Notes: a model not told the origin generated them from the letters alone. A DNA stretch of 64,000 nucleotides from Apodemus sylvaticus (GCF_947179515.1 NC_067485.1:73603646-73667645), one strand, 5' to 3'. Numbered from the stretch's first letter, positions 1-11,472 are shown. Made by a program: numbers and translations.

Positions 1-164
1 TGGCTTATTATCCACTTAGAACAAGGCCTGACTCACACTTCTCTGTATTTTCTGCCTCACTGGTTCACAGACCTTACTATGCTGCATCAGATTAAGACAG
101 TGTGATATACAGTGGGAGAACATTCCAGGGCATCTGCCTGGCGAGGTGTTCCATAGTCAGTACT

Positions 165-520
165 AGTAATGGTGATTCTTGGTTGTCAACTTGACTACAT
201 CTGGAATTAACTAAAATCCCAAACTGGAGGGCACACCTGGCAGGGACTTTTGCTTAATGTGAAGCAGATAGGTCCCTTTAGAGTCTGGATCTCTGAGACA
301 GGAAGACGAATGCCTTTAATCTGGTCCTTGAGGCAGGAAGACCCACCTTTAATCTGGGCAGCACTTTCTGCTGGAAATGTGCATACAGATATGGAAAAAG
401 GAAGTGGAGACATCCAGCCTTGTGGACCAGATTCTTGAACCTTCCGTTCACAGATAGCCACTGCTGGATTAGGTATTTGCTAAAAGATTTTTTGGTCATT
501 GAGAATTTATCAGACACAAT
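165..520 (+). mobile_element. Rodent ERV/MaLR-like LTR fragment
   Basis: The stretch starts with a tggttgtcaacttgacta motif and contains two copies of the cctttaatctgg signature (about 313 and 349) seen in a common rodent LTR family. The subfamily is not assigned. No coding sequence is seen in the flanking bases up to 650. Confidence 0.5.
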
Positions 521-655
521 ATGTATATTTACCTATAGCCCAAAATATGGAATAGAAGTAACATTTCTTACACAGACCCTTTGTGCCACATATTGGACTA
601 AACTCTTCCTAGAATGCAAAAAGCACTGGGTTTGATTCCCAGCACCTCATAAATA

Positions 656-785
656 GTTTTTGATGGTGTAGTCTTGTAATCACAGCCCTTGGGAAGGAGA
701 GGAGGAGGATTATAAATTCAAGGTCACCCTAGGCTACACAGCAAGTTTAAGATCAGCCTGGGCTACATGAGAGCATGGCAGAGAA
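656..785 (+). mobile_element. Old B1-like (7SL-derived) SINE
   Basis: Diverged B1 landmarks in order: ggtgtagtcttgtaatcac, ttcaaggtcaccctaggctaca, agcctgggctacatgag. It is old and A-tail poor. Confidence 0.5.
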
Positions 786-987
786 AGAGACAGGAAGGAC
801 AGCCAGATATAACCAGAGCTCTTTTGTACAGCAGCATTTGAGCAATCTGTGATTTGTTACAGTGGTGACCCCAGGAAAGCTGGTGGGCACACCATCGTGA
901 AACAAGATATAGTTAAAAGAGGTAAGATATAGTTCAGATGCTGATGTCCCCAAAGGGCCATGCTTTTAGTTGTATGGGGCTCATAGC

Positions 988-1085
988 AGGGTGTGGTGTC
1001 AGGCATCTGTAATTCCAACACTTGGCTGAGGCAGGGGGATCTTGAATTTAAGGCAAGCCTGGGCTACATAGTAAGTCCCTGTTGA
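988..1085 (+). mobile_element. B1 SINE with expanded purine tail
   Basis: B1 body with ggtgtggtgtcaggcatctg, ttccaacacttggctgaggc and gcctgggctacatagtaag. Its A-rich tail leads directly into the GGAA/GAAA tract that follows. Confidence 0.65.
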
Positions 1086-1306
1086 GAAAGAAAGAAAAGA
1101 GAGGAAGTAGGGAGAGGGATAGAGAGAGGAAGAGAACAGAAGGAAGGAAATAAAGAAAGGAAGGAAGGAGGGAAGGAGGGAGGGAGGAGGGAGGGAGGGA
1201 AAGAAGGAAGGAAAGAGGAAGGAAGGAAGGAAAGAAAGAAGGAAAGAGGAGGGAGAGAGGGAGGGAAAGAAGGAAGGAAGGAATGAACAAATGAACAAAG
1301 GAAGGA
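1086..1306. repeat. Polypurine tract (GGAA/GAAA/GGGA)n
   Basis: About 220 bp almost entirely A and G on the plus strand, probably an expanded SINE tail. Long apparent reading frames on the other strand (Ser/Leu/Pro/Phe-rich) are artefacts of this tract. Confidence 0.95.
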
Positions 1307-1619
1307 AAGAAGCATCCAAGGAGACACTATGGAAGACCAGACACTGCCTGTTGATAACATCCCTTTCACTCTTTACCAGCTTTGTGGAGTTTGAAGAATC
1401 CATAGCCCCAATCAATCCCCTGTACTTCTTCTAAGCTCCTTATAAACAGGAACGATAAGACACAGTAGCACTTGCCCTGGGAGGCTGGTATGCAGAAATG
1501 GTTCTTATATGAGACAAGAGTCTCTGGAGATTACCAGTACCACGGGAAAAGTCTAGAACAAGCTTGCCCTGCCAATATCCTGACATCAGTGAGCTGACTG
1601 GTCAGTCAGCATCAGGATC

Positions 1620-1965
1620 TGCACGGTAACAACTTAAAAGAGGAAGGGTTGCTTTTGCTCATGGTTTCAGCCCACGGTCACTTGCTTTGGGTTTCTGAGT
1701 GAGACAAAGTATCCTGGCAGTGTAAGAAAATAGGGGAGGTGGTTGCTCACCTCATGCCAGGCAGGAGCAGATAGGAACCATGACAACACAGGGCAGGGTA
1801 ACACAGAGCCTTCAGTGACCTACTTCCTCTAACTGGACCATACTTCCCACAGCTGCACATAATCTGTTCAATTTTCTCAACCCATCAATGGATTAAACCA
1901 TTCATTAGGTCAGAGCCCCTAGGACCTAATTGTCTCTGGGAGCATCTTCATGTTACAGATATACC
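1620..1965 (-). mobile_element. Antisense rodent LTR fragment
   Basis: Matches the remembered antisense pattern of an old MaLR-type LTR: aacttaaaagaggaaggg, tcatggtttcagcccacgg, ctcacctcatgcca, cttcctctaactgg. Family not certain. 1310-1620 shows nothing recognisable. Confidence 0.4.
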
Positions 1966-2349
1966 CTAGGTTATCTCTTGACCAAGTAAAGTTGTCAGTC
2001 ATACTCAGTCACCAGAACTGTGAGACAATAAATTTTTGTAGTTTAAACCACACAACCTGTGGTGATTTGCTTTGGCAATTCCCAAGAAAATATCACTATT
2101 AGAAGCAACAGGGATTAAAAAAAAAAAAGTATAAAAAAGACAAGGTATAAAAGGGTTAGCCTTGATGACTAATGCATTTGCAGTCAAAGATGCCTCTAGA
2201 CCTATAAGAAGCTGGAGCCCATCATGAGCAAGTTCCTCCAATGGATACAACACATCTTCAATGGTCTCTTTATCAGTTGTACAAAAAAAGGCAGTTTCAT
2301 TTTCCATTTGACTTTCTTTTACTTCTTTTGTCTTTTTCCTTATTTACAT

Positions 2350-2492
2350 TTTTTGTTTGTTTGTTTGTTTGTTTTTGTTTTTGTTTTTTGAGTCAGAGTT
2401 TCTCTGTATAGCCCTGGCTGTCCTAGAACTCACTCTGTAGACCAGGCTGGCCTCGAACTCAGAAATCTGACTGCCTCTGCCTACCAAGTCTC
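2350..2492 (-). mobile_element. Antisense truncated B1 SINE with (TTTG)n tail
   Basis: T-rich tail with ttgtttgtttg repeats, followed by the antisense B1 core gagtcagagtttctctgta, ctgtagaccaggctggcc and tcgaactcagaaatc. It breaks off before the antisense A-box end. Confidence 0.8.
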
Positions 2493-2597
2493 TAAGGAGA
2501 GAGGAAAGGACTGTTCTCTCCACTTTCTCAAGAACTCTGATTAAACAACCAAGAGGTTCTGTTGGGCATCTCTATCTAAGGTGATCTGAGTAAGAGT

Positions 2598-4208
2598 AGT
2601 CCCCACAGACTCATGTATTGGGATGCTTAGGGGGCGGGAATAGGAGGTGTGGCCTTGTTGGAATAGTGTGTGGCCTGGTTTCAGGAGCACAAGCCATGCA
2701 TGGCAGCTCACTTACTCTTCCTACTGCCTGCCAGTCCGGATGTAGACCTCCCAGGTCTCTCTCCAGCACCATGTCTACCTTTGCGCTGCCATACTTCCCA
2801 CCATGACAATGATGGCCTAAACCTCTGAACCTGTAAGCCAGCCACAATTAAATGTTATCCTTTATAAGAGTAGCGGTGGTCATGATGTCTCTTCACAGCA
2901 ATAGAAACCATAGGACAGAAGTTGGTTCTTCTTGGCAGAATGTAGACTTTGGGACTTTGGATTAAGAAAGCAGTTGAATCCTTTGAGAAGGGCTTAATGG
3001 GCCATACTAGTAGAAGCAGGAAAGACAATGGTCCTGAAAGCAATTTGAACTGTGGGGGCCCAGCTTAAGAGGTTTCAGAGGAGAAGAATATTGTCATGTG
3101 GCCTAAAGAGCATTCTGATGAAATTTTGAAGAATGTGGCTACATTTTGCTCTTGTCCAAAAAGTCTGCCTGAGACTAAATTGAAGAATGTTGGATGGTGT
3201 TGGCAGAGGATATTTCAAAATAGCTTAGTGTTGACAGTGTAGTATGGACTCTCCCTCTGAGACTAAGAACGCCACCGAGGCTAGTCAGGAGTGGCAAGAA
3301 TGTCCCTGCACGGAGGCCCAGGGAGACCTTTCCGTGAGGCTGTGAAGGTGAAGTCTGGGGTGCCTTAGAGGACCCAAGAGGTTGGAGATGCCACAGCCAC
3401 CGGCTCCCTACCAAGGAGAGCAGCTAAGAGGGAATGGAAGCAGCCCAAGAGAGAGAAGTGTGTTGCTGTCAGCATGGCTGAAGGGAGTTGGAGATCTGCA
3501 GGGCACACTGACATTAGACAGGAAGATGCAAGGTTTGGAGTTTGCCCAGCTGGTTTCAGTCTGATTTTGGTCCAGTACTTCTTCACTGTGCTCCCTTCCC
3601 TCCCATTCAGAATGGTCATGTATATCCTGCGTCATTATTACATGTTAGAAGCATGTAATAGGCAGAGCACAGTTACAATACTGGCGTGAGTCTCAGGAGA
3701 GATTTTGGACCTTGGAATTTTACACAGGGTTGAAACTGATAGAGTTGGACTGAATGCATTTCTTCCTTATGATATGACTACAAGCCTATGGGGGCGAGGG
3801 AGTATGTCAGAGAGTGGAATGTGATGGTTCAAATAAGAATGGCCCCATAAATTCATAATATTTGAATGCTTAGAAAGTGGCCTTAGGAGGTGTGGACTTG
3901 TTGGAGGATGTGTGGCACTGGGGGTGAGCTTTGAGGTTTCAGAAACTCAAGGCACGCTCAGTGACTGTGTTGGCTGGTATATGCTCAGCCCAGGAAGTCG
4001 CACTATTAGAAGGTGTGGCCCTGTTGGAGTAGGTGTGTCACTGTGGATGTGGGCTGTAAGACCCTCCTCCTAGCTTCCTGGAAGTCAGTCTTTTACTAGC
4101 AGCCCTCAGATGAAGATGTAGAACCTGTACCATGCCTGCCTAGATGCTGTCATGTTCCTGCCTTGATGATAATGGACTGAACCTCTGAACCTGTAAACCA
4201 GCCCCAAT
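2598..4208 (+). mobile_element. ERVL-MaLR (ORR1/MT-type) proviral remnant with composite 3' LTR
   Basis: A 5' LTR (2598-2917) with ctgaacctgtaag-type and aattaaatgttatcc motifs is followed by a non-coding MaLR internal region (2918-3819: gggactttggatt, cttaatgggcca, aagaggtttcagaggag). A second LTR starts tgtgatggttc at 3820. From about 3973 the sequence switches to an MT-type LTR body (atatgctcagcccagg ... aaccagccccaatt), so the 3' end is composite. MaLR elements are non-autonomous and no retroviral gene is present. A 60-codon open frame at 3382-3564 is a repeat remnant, not a gene. Confidence 0.75.
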
Positions 4209-4436
4209 TGTGATAGTAGCTCAAAGGACTTAGTATGTCTGTCACACTGTGGCAGACAGTTCCAGTCTAGGCCACCTTACTCACAAACCTGAGTGAAAGT
4301 GCTTGCCTTTCCCACTAGAGCAGAAACAGCCAAGGGCCTTAATGCTGCCATTTGACTTTTCTCTTCCTTGTATTTGGAATATAGCCGGGGAACGATAATT
4401 TCTCATTTCACAAACAAAGAAAAGAAGGAATGGGTT

Positions 4437-4550
4437 GGCTTGATGGTGTAGACCTGTAATCCTAGCACTCTGGAGGCTGGGGAAAGAAGATTGAAGTTTT
4501 CCGATGAGCTTGGGTTACAAAGTGAGCTCAAGTCCACCTCCAATAAATAG
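4437..4550 (+). mobile_element. Diverged B1-like SINE
   Basis: Shows tgatggtgtagacctgtaat, cctagcactctggaggctgg and gcttgggttacaaagtgag. The 4209-4436 interval shows nothing recognisable. Confidence 0.5.
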
Positions 4551-4795
4551 CTACCTCCAACCCCACAGATAGATAAAAGCAAGCACGAGTAACTATTGGC
4601 CTCAGCAATCCTTACTTCTCACACATAATTTCTTTTCCTAAGCAGAGTCCCTAGGCCAAGAGGCTGCACAGTGTGAGGGTCTTAGGAGAAGTTCTGCAAT
4701 CAGCTAAATCTTCGCAGCAAGGCCTGTGACATAAAAGGACATTTAAGAAAAAGCAAAAGACACCAGGCTACAAAACCAAAAAGGGCAGGGGACTG

Positions 4796-4857
4796 TCTTT
4801 TTTTGTTTTTGTTTTTGTTTTTTTTTGTTGTTGTTGTTGTTGTTGTTGTTGTTTTTA
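4796..4857. repeat. (TTG)n / T-rich simple repeat
   Basis: T-rich run followed by nine or more TTG units. Confidence 0.9.
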
Positions 4858-5516
4858 AGTGTTCGTAGATTCTGATGACTGAGAGACAATTTTCTGGTTC
4901 ACTATTACCAGTAGGAATAAAAATCATTTACACATTTCACATGAAGTTGGAAGGTAAACACAGAGTGTACAGGAGTGCCTTGGCAGAAATAAGATGTATT
5001 GGGCATGTTTATGCTATTTTCAAAGATTATTTTTTTATAATATTTATTTCTACCCTTTTGGTTGCCACATTTAATCAAAGGCAAAGATCTCCTGATGGAA
5101 TTAAATAAGAGAAATAGTCAGGCAAGAGGAGCGCATGCGTATGGTACTTGACAAAAAACAGCTTGAGGCGTAACTAATGTGTTGTGGCTCTTGTAGGGAA
5201 GCCCCAGTGTGAGGTGATGGCTATGTCACACTTGCAGTTAGGAAGCTGAGAGTAAACAGAAAGTGAGGTTGGGCTGGGAAGCCTGAGGGCTCACCAGTGG
5301 TGACTGCCTCCCTTAGGGAGGAGCTTCAGGTTTCTAAAGGTTTCAGGAAACAGGCTACCAGCTGTCTGCTGTCACCCGCAAGGCGCAAGGTGACTTGGCC
5401 ATGTTTGCTTTTATTTTTGAAAGTGGAGCAAAAGAGTAATGGCAAGAACTTCCTTTGAAACAGGTTAGTTTGTGAAATGACGTCTGAAGCCCTCGGACGT
5501 TTAAAATGTACAATAA
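4858..5516. other. Non-coding stretch, nothing recognised
   Basis: No convincing coding frame, RNA gene or repeat seen. Confidence 0.4.
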
Positions 5517-5705
5517 GGCCTGGGGAGATGGCTCAGTGGTTAGGTGGCTGCTCTTGCAGAGGTCCTGGGTTTGATTCCCAGTACCCCATGGAGGCTCACA
5601 ACCACAATCATCTGTTCAGTTCTAATGGATCTGAGATCTCTTCTTGACCCCAAGGGTACCAGGCACACACATGGTACCCATAGATGCTGGCAAAATTCTC
5701 AGCCA
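5517..5705 (+). mobile_element. B2-type SINE
   Basis: The tRNA-derived head ggcctggggagatggctcag, the B-box-like ggtcctgggtttgattccca, and ggctcacaaccacaa are all present. Confidence 0.8.
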
Positions 5706-5782
5706 CATTAAAACCAAACCAAACCAAACCAAACCAAACCAAACCAAATAACCAAACCAAATGAAACCAAACCAAACCAACT
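5706..5782. repeat. (AACCA)n pentanucleotide repeat at SINE tail
   Basis: About 14 mostly perfect AACCA units interrupted once, directly at the 3' end of the B2 element, then an A-run. Confidence 0.95.
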
Positions 5783-5899
5783 CTTAAAAAAAAGTTTAAC
5801 AACAAGAACAACAACATAAAATGCTCAATGTTTTAGAAAACTCCTTGGCTTAGAATTAACTTGTCTAAATTGGAAGCAGCTTTCCATTTCTCTATCAAA

Positions 5900-5988
5900 C
5901 TGTCCTGGAACTCACTCTGTAGACCAGGCTGGCCTCAAACTCAGAAATCTGCCTGCCTCTGCCTCCCAGGTGCTGGGATTAAAGGCTA
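5900..5988 (-). mobile_element. Antisense truncated B1 SINE
   Basis: Core ctggaactcactctgtagac, tcaaactcagaaatctgcc and ggtgctgggattaaaggc; 5' and 3' ends are missing. Confidence 0.8.
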
Positions 5989-6604
5989 AGTTTTTAATTC
6001 TAAAATATGCCCTAAAGTAGTTTATGTTACCAATAAACTAGGCCACTAAGAACAACCTTTTTCCATCTCTGAATGGATCAATCTGCACAGTGTACACCAT
6101 GTGTGGGTTTTTTGGTTTGCTTCTTTGTTTTGAGACCGAGTTTCACTCTACATACTTTAGTGACCCTGACCCAGACACCTGAACACTAGGACCTGTATTC
6201 TATTCTGACTTGTGGCTATGGAATTTGGTGGTAAAATAATGCTAAGTCGCCCCCCAGTGACTAAATCTTAACTTGCATATTAATTCTCTTGAAGCAGCTG
6301 CTCTGGTGACATCCTTTTAAAATGAAGTAAGGTAAAGGACAGCAGTGACCCTTGTCCTCAGGAAGAGGCAGGCCAGCTCCTTACACTTCCTGCCCTTCCT
6401 GTTCAGAGACACCTTTACCTCTGTGCAGACAGAAACTCCAATGGATATTTTATATTGTCAGCCTGCTGCACTCCAGAGTCACCTACAATGGCGTCTCAGC
6501 GGCTAGAGCTTAGCTCGCTCTCCACGCTATGCTAATCATTCTCACAGGTCCAGTTCCCAGCCCTTGAAATGGTTCTGCCCACGTTCAGAGTCAGGCTCCT
6601 GCCC

Positions 6605-7336
6605 GGATCTTCACCAACCCTAAATCCAACAGAGGGCTAATTTCTAACATATACAAAGAACTCAAGAAGGTAGAACCCAGAGAACCAAATAACCCCATTA
6701 AAAAGTGGGGTACAGAGCTAAACAAAGAATTTTCACATGAAGAACTTTGGAGGGCTGAGAAACACCTTAAGAAGTGTTCAACATCATTAATCATTAGGGA
6801 AATGCAAATCAAAACAACCCTGAGATTTCACCTCACACCAGTCAGAATGGTTAAGGTCAAAAACTCAGGAGACAGCAGGTGTTGGCAAGGATGTGGAGAA
6901 AGAGGAACACTCCTCCACTGCTGGTGGGATTGTAAGATGGTGCAACGACTTTGGAAATCAGTCTGGCGGTTCCTCAGAAAACTGGGCACGACACTTCCTG
7001 AGGACCCTGCTATACTACTCCTGGGCATATACCCAGAAGATTCTTCAGCATGCAATAAGGACACATGCTCCACTATGTCCATAGCAGCCCTATTTGTAGT
7101 AGCCAGAAGCTGGAAAGAACCCAGGTGTCCTTCAATGGAGGAATGGATACAAAAAATGTGGTATATTTACACAATGGAGTACTATTCAGCCATTAGAAAC
7201 AACGAATTCATGAAATTCTTAGACAAATGGATGGAGCTGGAGAACATCATACTAAGTGAGATAACCCAGTCTCAAAAGATCAATCATGGTATGCACTCAC
7301 TAATAAGTGGATATTAACCTAGAAAACGGGAATACC
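6605..7336 (+). mobile_element. L1 fragment: ORF2 C-terminal region with residual 171-codon open frame
   Basis: From ggatcttcaccaacc onward this follows the 3' part of murine L1 ORF2. The frame at 6802-7317 is open for 171 codons and ends at the normal ORF2 stop after HSLISGY, with motifs [35 protein letters not shown]. This is the ORF2p C-terminal, Cys-containing segment; endonuclease and reverse transcriptase domains are absent, so it is not functional. There is no L1 3' UTR or poly(A): the element is cut at about 7336 and abuts an LTR. Confidence 0.9.
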
Positions 7337-9733
7337 CACTGTGAGTGTGGGCTTTGAAACCCTCATCCTAGCAGCCTTCAGATGAAGATGTAGAACTTTC
7401 AGCTCCTCCTGCACCCTGCCTGTCTGGATGCTGTCATGCTCCTACCTTGATAATGGACTGAATCTCTGAACCTATACGCCAGCCCCAATTAAATGTTGCC
7501 CTTATAAGAGCTGCCTTGGTCATGGTGTCTGTTCACAGCAGCAAAACCCTAGCTAAGACAGAAGTTGTTACCAGAGACCGGGTATTGCTGTGATGGGCCT
7601 GAGCATGCTTTCATTTAAAAGAAGTAGATTTGGGGACTTTGGATTTGGAAAGCAGGGGAATACTTTAAATGTGACTTAATGGGCTATCCTAGTGGACTAT
7701 GAAAGACTTTGTTACTGAGAATGATTTGAATTGTGCTGACCTGGCCCAAGAGGTTTCAGTGGAGAATTTCAATATGTGGCCTAGAGACTGTTTTTGTGGT
7801 GTTTTGGTGAAGAGTGTGGCTACTTTTTGCCCTTGTCTGAAGAGTCGGCCTGAGGCTAAGGTGAAGAGACTCAGATGAATTCCACTGACAAAGGAAGTGT
7901 CAGAAACGTCCATCATAGAGTCGTTCTCTGGTTAAGTCTCATGAAGAACATTTTAAACAAGCATAGAAAGGTGAGAAATGGAAAATATAAAATATATGGT
8001 TGGAGTATTAAAGGGGCACAGGGAGTGAAATGGAGCTGAATCCTGTGTTCAAGGAGATAACAAATTAAGGGAGTGTGGCTTTGGGGCAAGATCCTACCCA
8101 GCTAAATTTAGATCCAGGCGTGGTAGCACAAGCCTCTAATCCCAGGAGACAAAGGCTAGCAGATCAAGGCCAGCCTAGAACAGAGCAAGTTCTAGGTGAA
8201 GAAAAACTTAAATCCTAGCTGGGTGGACCACACCTTTAATCCCAGTGCTTAGGAGACAGGCATGCAGATCTCTGAGTTCAAAGCCAATCTACAAAGCAAG
8301 ATCCAGGACAGCCAAGTTTTGGCAGTGAAGGAGTTGAAAAACAGAAAGCTGGTGACAATGTCATTAGAACAAGGGGGCCATGTCCCAGCCCCAGCAAGCA
8401 GCAGAACTGGGAAGCTTTGGACACGTGGCTCTGGCTTTAGAGTCAAGAACAGAAGGGACCATTGGGATAATTGATGCTGGTTAGCTGGAGCTGAGCAATT
8501 AGTGGTGATTAAGAAAAGACCAGTATCACTGAGGTGAAATCTGGGAAGTGTTTTTTGAGAGTACAAAGAAGCTGTGTTCCAGAGATAGCCAAGGTTCTAT
8601 TTCCTGCAACAGCTGGTAATGTTGTAAGAGTCACCCAGGTGGTACTGGTTTTGAAGGCATGAAGGAGTCATGAAGAGCAGCTAAGGCTTGGCACTGTGAG
8701 AGGCCATGGAAGGCCGTTGGTGAAAGTGCAGCCTCAGTTGCAGTTGATGGCCCAGGATTAAAGAGGTCATGCAAAGACTTGGCACCACGAAGAAAGCCTA
8801 AGAGAGGGTATTGGTGAAGCCTATTTGTAGCAGAAGACCTCAGTGTATTGGAGATGCCAGTACCATGGGATGATCTCCAAGAACAGTGGCGGCAGTGGAG
8901 TGAATCAACCTGAGCTTAGAGTGCTACAGAGGGCAGAGCTGGAGAAGTGATGCCACCTCTTTGGAGGAACCCAGAGATTATGTGTGGATCCCAGACATTG
9001 ACATATGAAGCTGTAACATTGAAGTTGCCTTCGAGACCTCAAGATGTTCGAGATGCCACAGCCATGGCTTATCTGTTGAGGAAAGCTGCTAACAGGGAGT
9101 GGAACCAGCCCAGGAGAAAGATGTTTGTTGCAGTCAACAAAGATGAAAAGGGAGTTGGAGATCTTAAGACTGCTTTGACATCAGTCATGGAGATGCAGAG
9201 TTTGGAGTTTGCCCAGCTGGTTTCCTGTCTTGCTTTGGGAATTAAGGTTAAGTGTAACATTGTTGAGACTGCTATAGACTATGGGGGACTTTGGAAGTTG
9301 GACTAAATGTATTTTGCATTATGCTATGTTTAGGTGTGGCATCCATAGACTCATGTGTTTGAACAAGCTATGGTGTTGAAGTGGAATGTGATGGTTTGTA
9401 TATACTCAGGACAGGGAATAGCACTATTAGAAGGTGTGACCTTCTTCGGGTGGATGTAACTTTGTTGGAGTGGGTGTGTCACTGTGGGTGTGGGCTTTAA
9501 GATCCTCATCATATCTGCCTGGAAGTCAGTATTCTGCTACCAGCCTTCAGATGAAGATGTAGAACTCTCAGCTCCTCCTGCACTATGCCTGCTTGGATGC
9601 TGCCATGTTCCCACCTTGATGACAATGGACTGAACCTCTGAACCTGTAATCCAGACCCAGTTAAATGTTGTCCTTGTAAGAGTTGCCTTGGTCATGGTGT
9701 CTGTTCAAAGCAGTAAAACCCTAACTTAAGACA
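7337..9733 (+). mobile_element. MT-type ERVL-MaLR provirus with LTRs and non-coding internal region
   Basis: 5' LTR remnant 7337-7560 (from cactgtgagtgtgggctttg to agctaagaca; its 5' part is missing), internal region 7561-9386 (gaagttgttaccagaga, tttggggactttgg, cctggcccaagaggtttcag), 3' LTR 9387-9733 (tgtgatggtttgtatatact ... cttaagaca). The internal region has no gag/pol/env, as expected for MaLRs. A 119-codon open frame at 8947-9306 shares a segment with the corresponding region of the 2598-4208 element. Two B1-like SINEs sit inside the internal region. Confidence 0.8.
8110..8330 (+). mobile_element. Two adjacent B1-like SINEs nested in the MaLR internal region
   Basis: First copy 8112-8200 (ccaggcgtggtagcaca, atcaaggccagcctag). 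Second 8213-8330 (tagctgggtggaccacacc, tttaatcccagtgcttagg, atccaggacagccaag). Both are plus-oriented. Confidence 0.6.
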
Positions 9734-9735
9734 AT

Positions 9736-9870
9736 GTCTCTATGTGTGGAGGTTAGAGGGCAACCTACAGAAGCTGGTTCTCTCCTTTCACTGTGCAATC
9801 CCAGAGATCCAATTCAGACCATCAATCTTAGACTCAAGCACCCTAATCCACTGAACCACCTGGCTGGCGC
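9736..9870 (-). mobile_element. Antisense tRNA-derived SINE (B3/B4-like)
   Basis: Pattern gtgtggaggttagagggcaac, ctcctttcactgtg and the antisense tRNA head ccactgaaccacctggctgg. Confidence 0.5.
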
Positions 9871-9897
9871 CTGCTGTCAATCTTAATAGCATATTAC

Positions 9898-10074
9898 TCT
9901 TTCCTTTCCTTTCCTTTCCTTTCCTTTCCTTTCCTTTCCTTTCCTTTCCTTCCCTTCCCTTCCCTTCCCTTCCCTTCCCTTCCCTTCCCTTCCCTTCCCT
10001 TCCCTTCCCTTCCCTTCCCTTCCCTTCCCTTCCCTTCTTTCCTTTCCTTTCCTTTCCTTTCCTTTCCTTTTCTC
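9898..10074. repeat. Polypyrimidine (TTTCC)n / (CCCTT)n tract
   Basis: About 175 bp of uninterrupted pyrimidines in pentamer register, TTTCC at both ends and CCCTT in the centre. The reverse-strand Gly/Lys/Glu frame is an artefact. Confidence 0.97.
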
Positions 10075-10084
10075 ACTTTATTAA

Positions 10085-10226
10085 TTTTTTTGAGACATAG
10101 TTGCCCTATGAAGCTCTGGCTGTTCTAGCACTCACTATGTAGACCAGACTGACTTTGAACTCACAGAGATGTGCCTACCTTGCCACCCAAGTGCTGGGAT
10201 AAAGGTGGGATCCACCGTGCCTGGAT
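10085..10226 (-). mobile_element. Antisense B1 SINE, near full length
   Basis: ttttttgagacatagttgcc, ctatgtagaccagactgac, aagtgctgggataaagg and ccaccgtgcctgg in order. Confidence 0.85.
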
Positions 10227-10549
10227 GACAACATATTCCTGTCTTGGTACTTTTTGATCCAAGTGCATTTTTATTTAGTTCTTGAATAAGACACCAATAA
10301 CCTAGATACATCCAGCCCAGACCCCAAGCACTGATAACAACTCTAAGTAATAATAATAAAAGGACAGTTAAAGTATAAAATTGAGCTCTGTTTGCAAATG
10401 GTCATATAAGGCACAAACTTCTGAAACCAACAAAATAAAACAGAATGCATTATATGAGCTGATAGAAAATTGGATAAATGACATTAATGGGAAAATATCA
10501 CAGAAGACCAAATCCAAATGGGCATGGAATACATGAAAATGTCAGCGCT

Positions 10550-10900
10550 TAGAAGCCTAATAGCCTCATGGGAGATGCAAACTGTACCAGCAGTACCCAA
10601 CTATCATGTCCTGCCCATCAGACTGGCAAAAATGAGAAGCAACTGATGGTGGTGTGTAGGAGCAGTCTCTTCATCTTCATTGTTTGAATTGCAAAGTGCT
10701 TTCCTGGCAAGAAAATGGCAGCACAGACAGCCCAGCACTTCCTTTCCAGGATGTCTGACTCCCGCAAATTAGAGTGAATATATGGGACTATTTATTACTA
10801 CATTGTTAGCAGCAGGCAGGAATGGGGAAAAACCTGAATGCCCATTAGCGAGGGAATGGCTGCAAAACTATAATTATTTACTGTAGGCTAGCCAGGCATG
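10550..10900 (+). mobile_element. Ancient L1 ORF2 fragment
   Basis: Two decayed landmarks of the old mammalian L1 3' half: catcagactggcaaaaatgag and caggaatggggaaaaacctg followed by aatgcccattagcgagggaatgg. No open frame remains. Confidence 0.5.
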
Positions 10901-11019
10901 AAAATAAACAAATTAGAAATTTACCAGATGACTTGGAGAGATTTCCATGAGGAGCTGAAATATGTGCATATGAGCAGAGCAATTTCATGACTGTCAAACA
11001 AAGAGGGCCCCAAGCATTG

Positions 11020-11405
11020 CATGTGTCTGTGTGTATGTGTGCATGTATGTATGTGTCTATGTATGTATGCATGTGTATTATGTATGTGTATATGTATGTA
11101 TGTATATGTGTATATGCATGTATATATCTATGTGTGTATGTGTGTATTATGTCTGTGTATATGTATGTATGTGTGTATGTATGTGTATGTGTGTATGTAT
11201 GTATGCATGCATGTATATGTGTGTATGCATGTGTATGTATATACGCATGTATGTATCTATGTATGTATGTGTGTATTATGTCTATATATGTATGTGTGTA
11301 TGTATGTGTGTATGTATATATGGATGTATGTGTCTATGTATGCATGTATGTATGTATGCATGCATGTATATGTGTGAATGCATGTGTATGTGTATATGTA
11401 TGTAT
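11020..11405. repeat. (TATG/TGTG/CATG)n alternating purine-pyrimidine tract
   Basis: About 385 bp of imperfect TATG, TGTA and CATG units on the plus strand. All long Cys/Met/Tyr/Val or His/Thr/Tyr frames across it are artefacts. Confidence 0.97.
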
Positions 11406-11472
11406 GGCACACATGCATGGGCCAGAAATCAGTGTTGAGTGTCTTCCTCAGTTTCTCTCTGCCTTTCATCTT

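Noticed and set aside
999..1415. 138-codon Ser/Pro/Leu/Phe frame on the minus strand
   Set aside because: Caused by the GGAA polypurine tract next to a B1 SINE.
6243..6261. Minus-strand CTCF-like sequence (tcactggggggcgac)
   Set aside because: Only about 13 of 19 consensus matches; weaker than the two reported sites.
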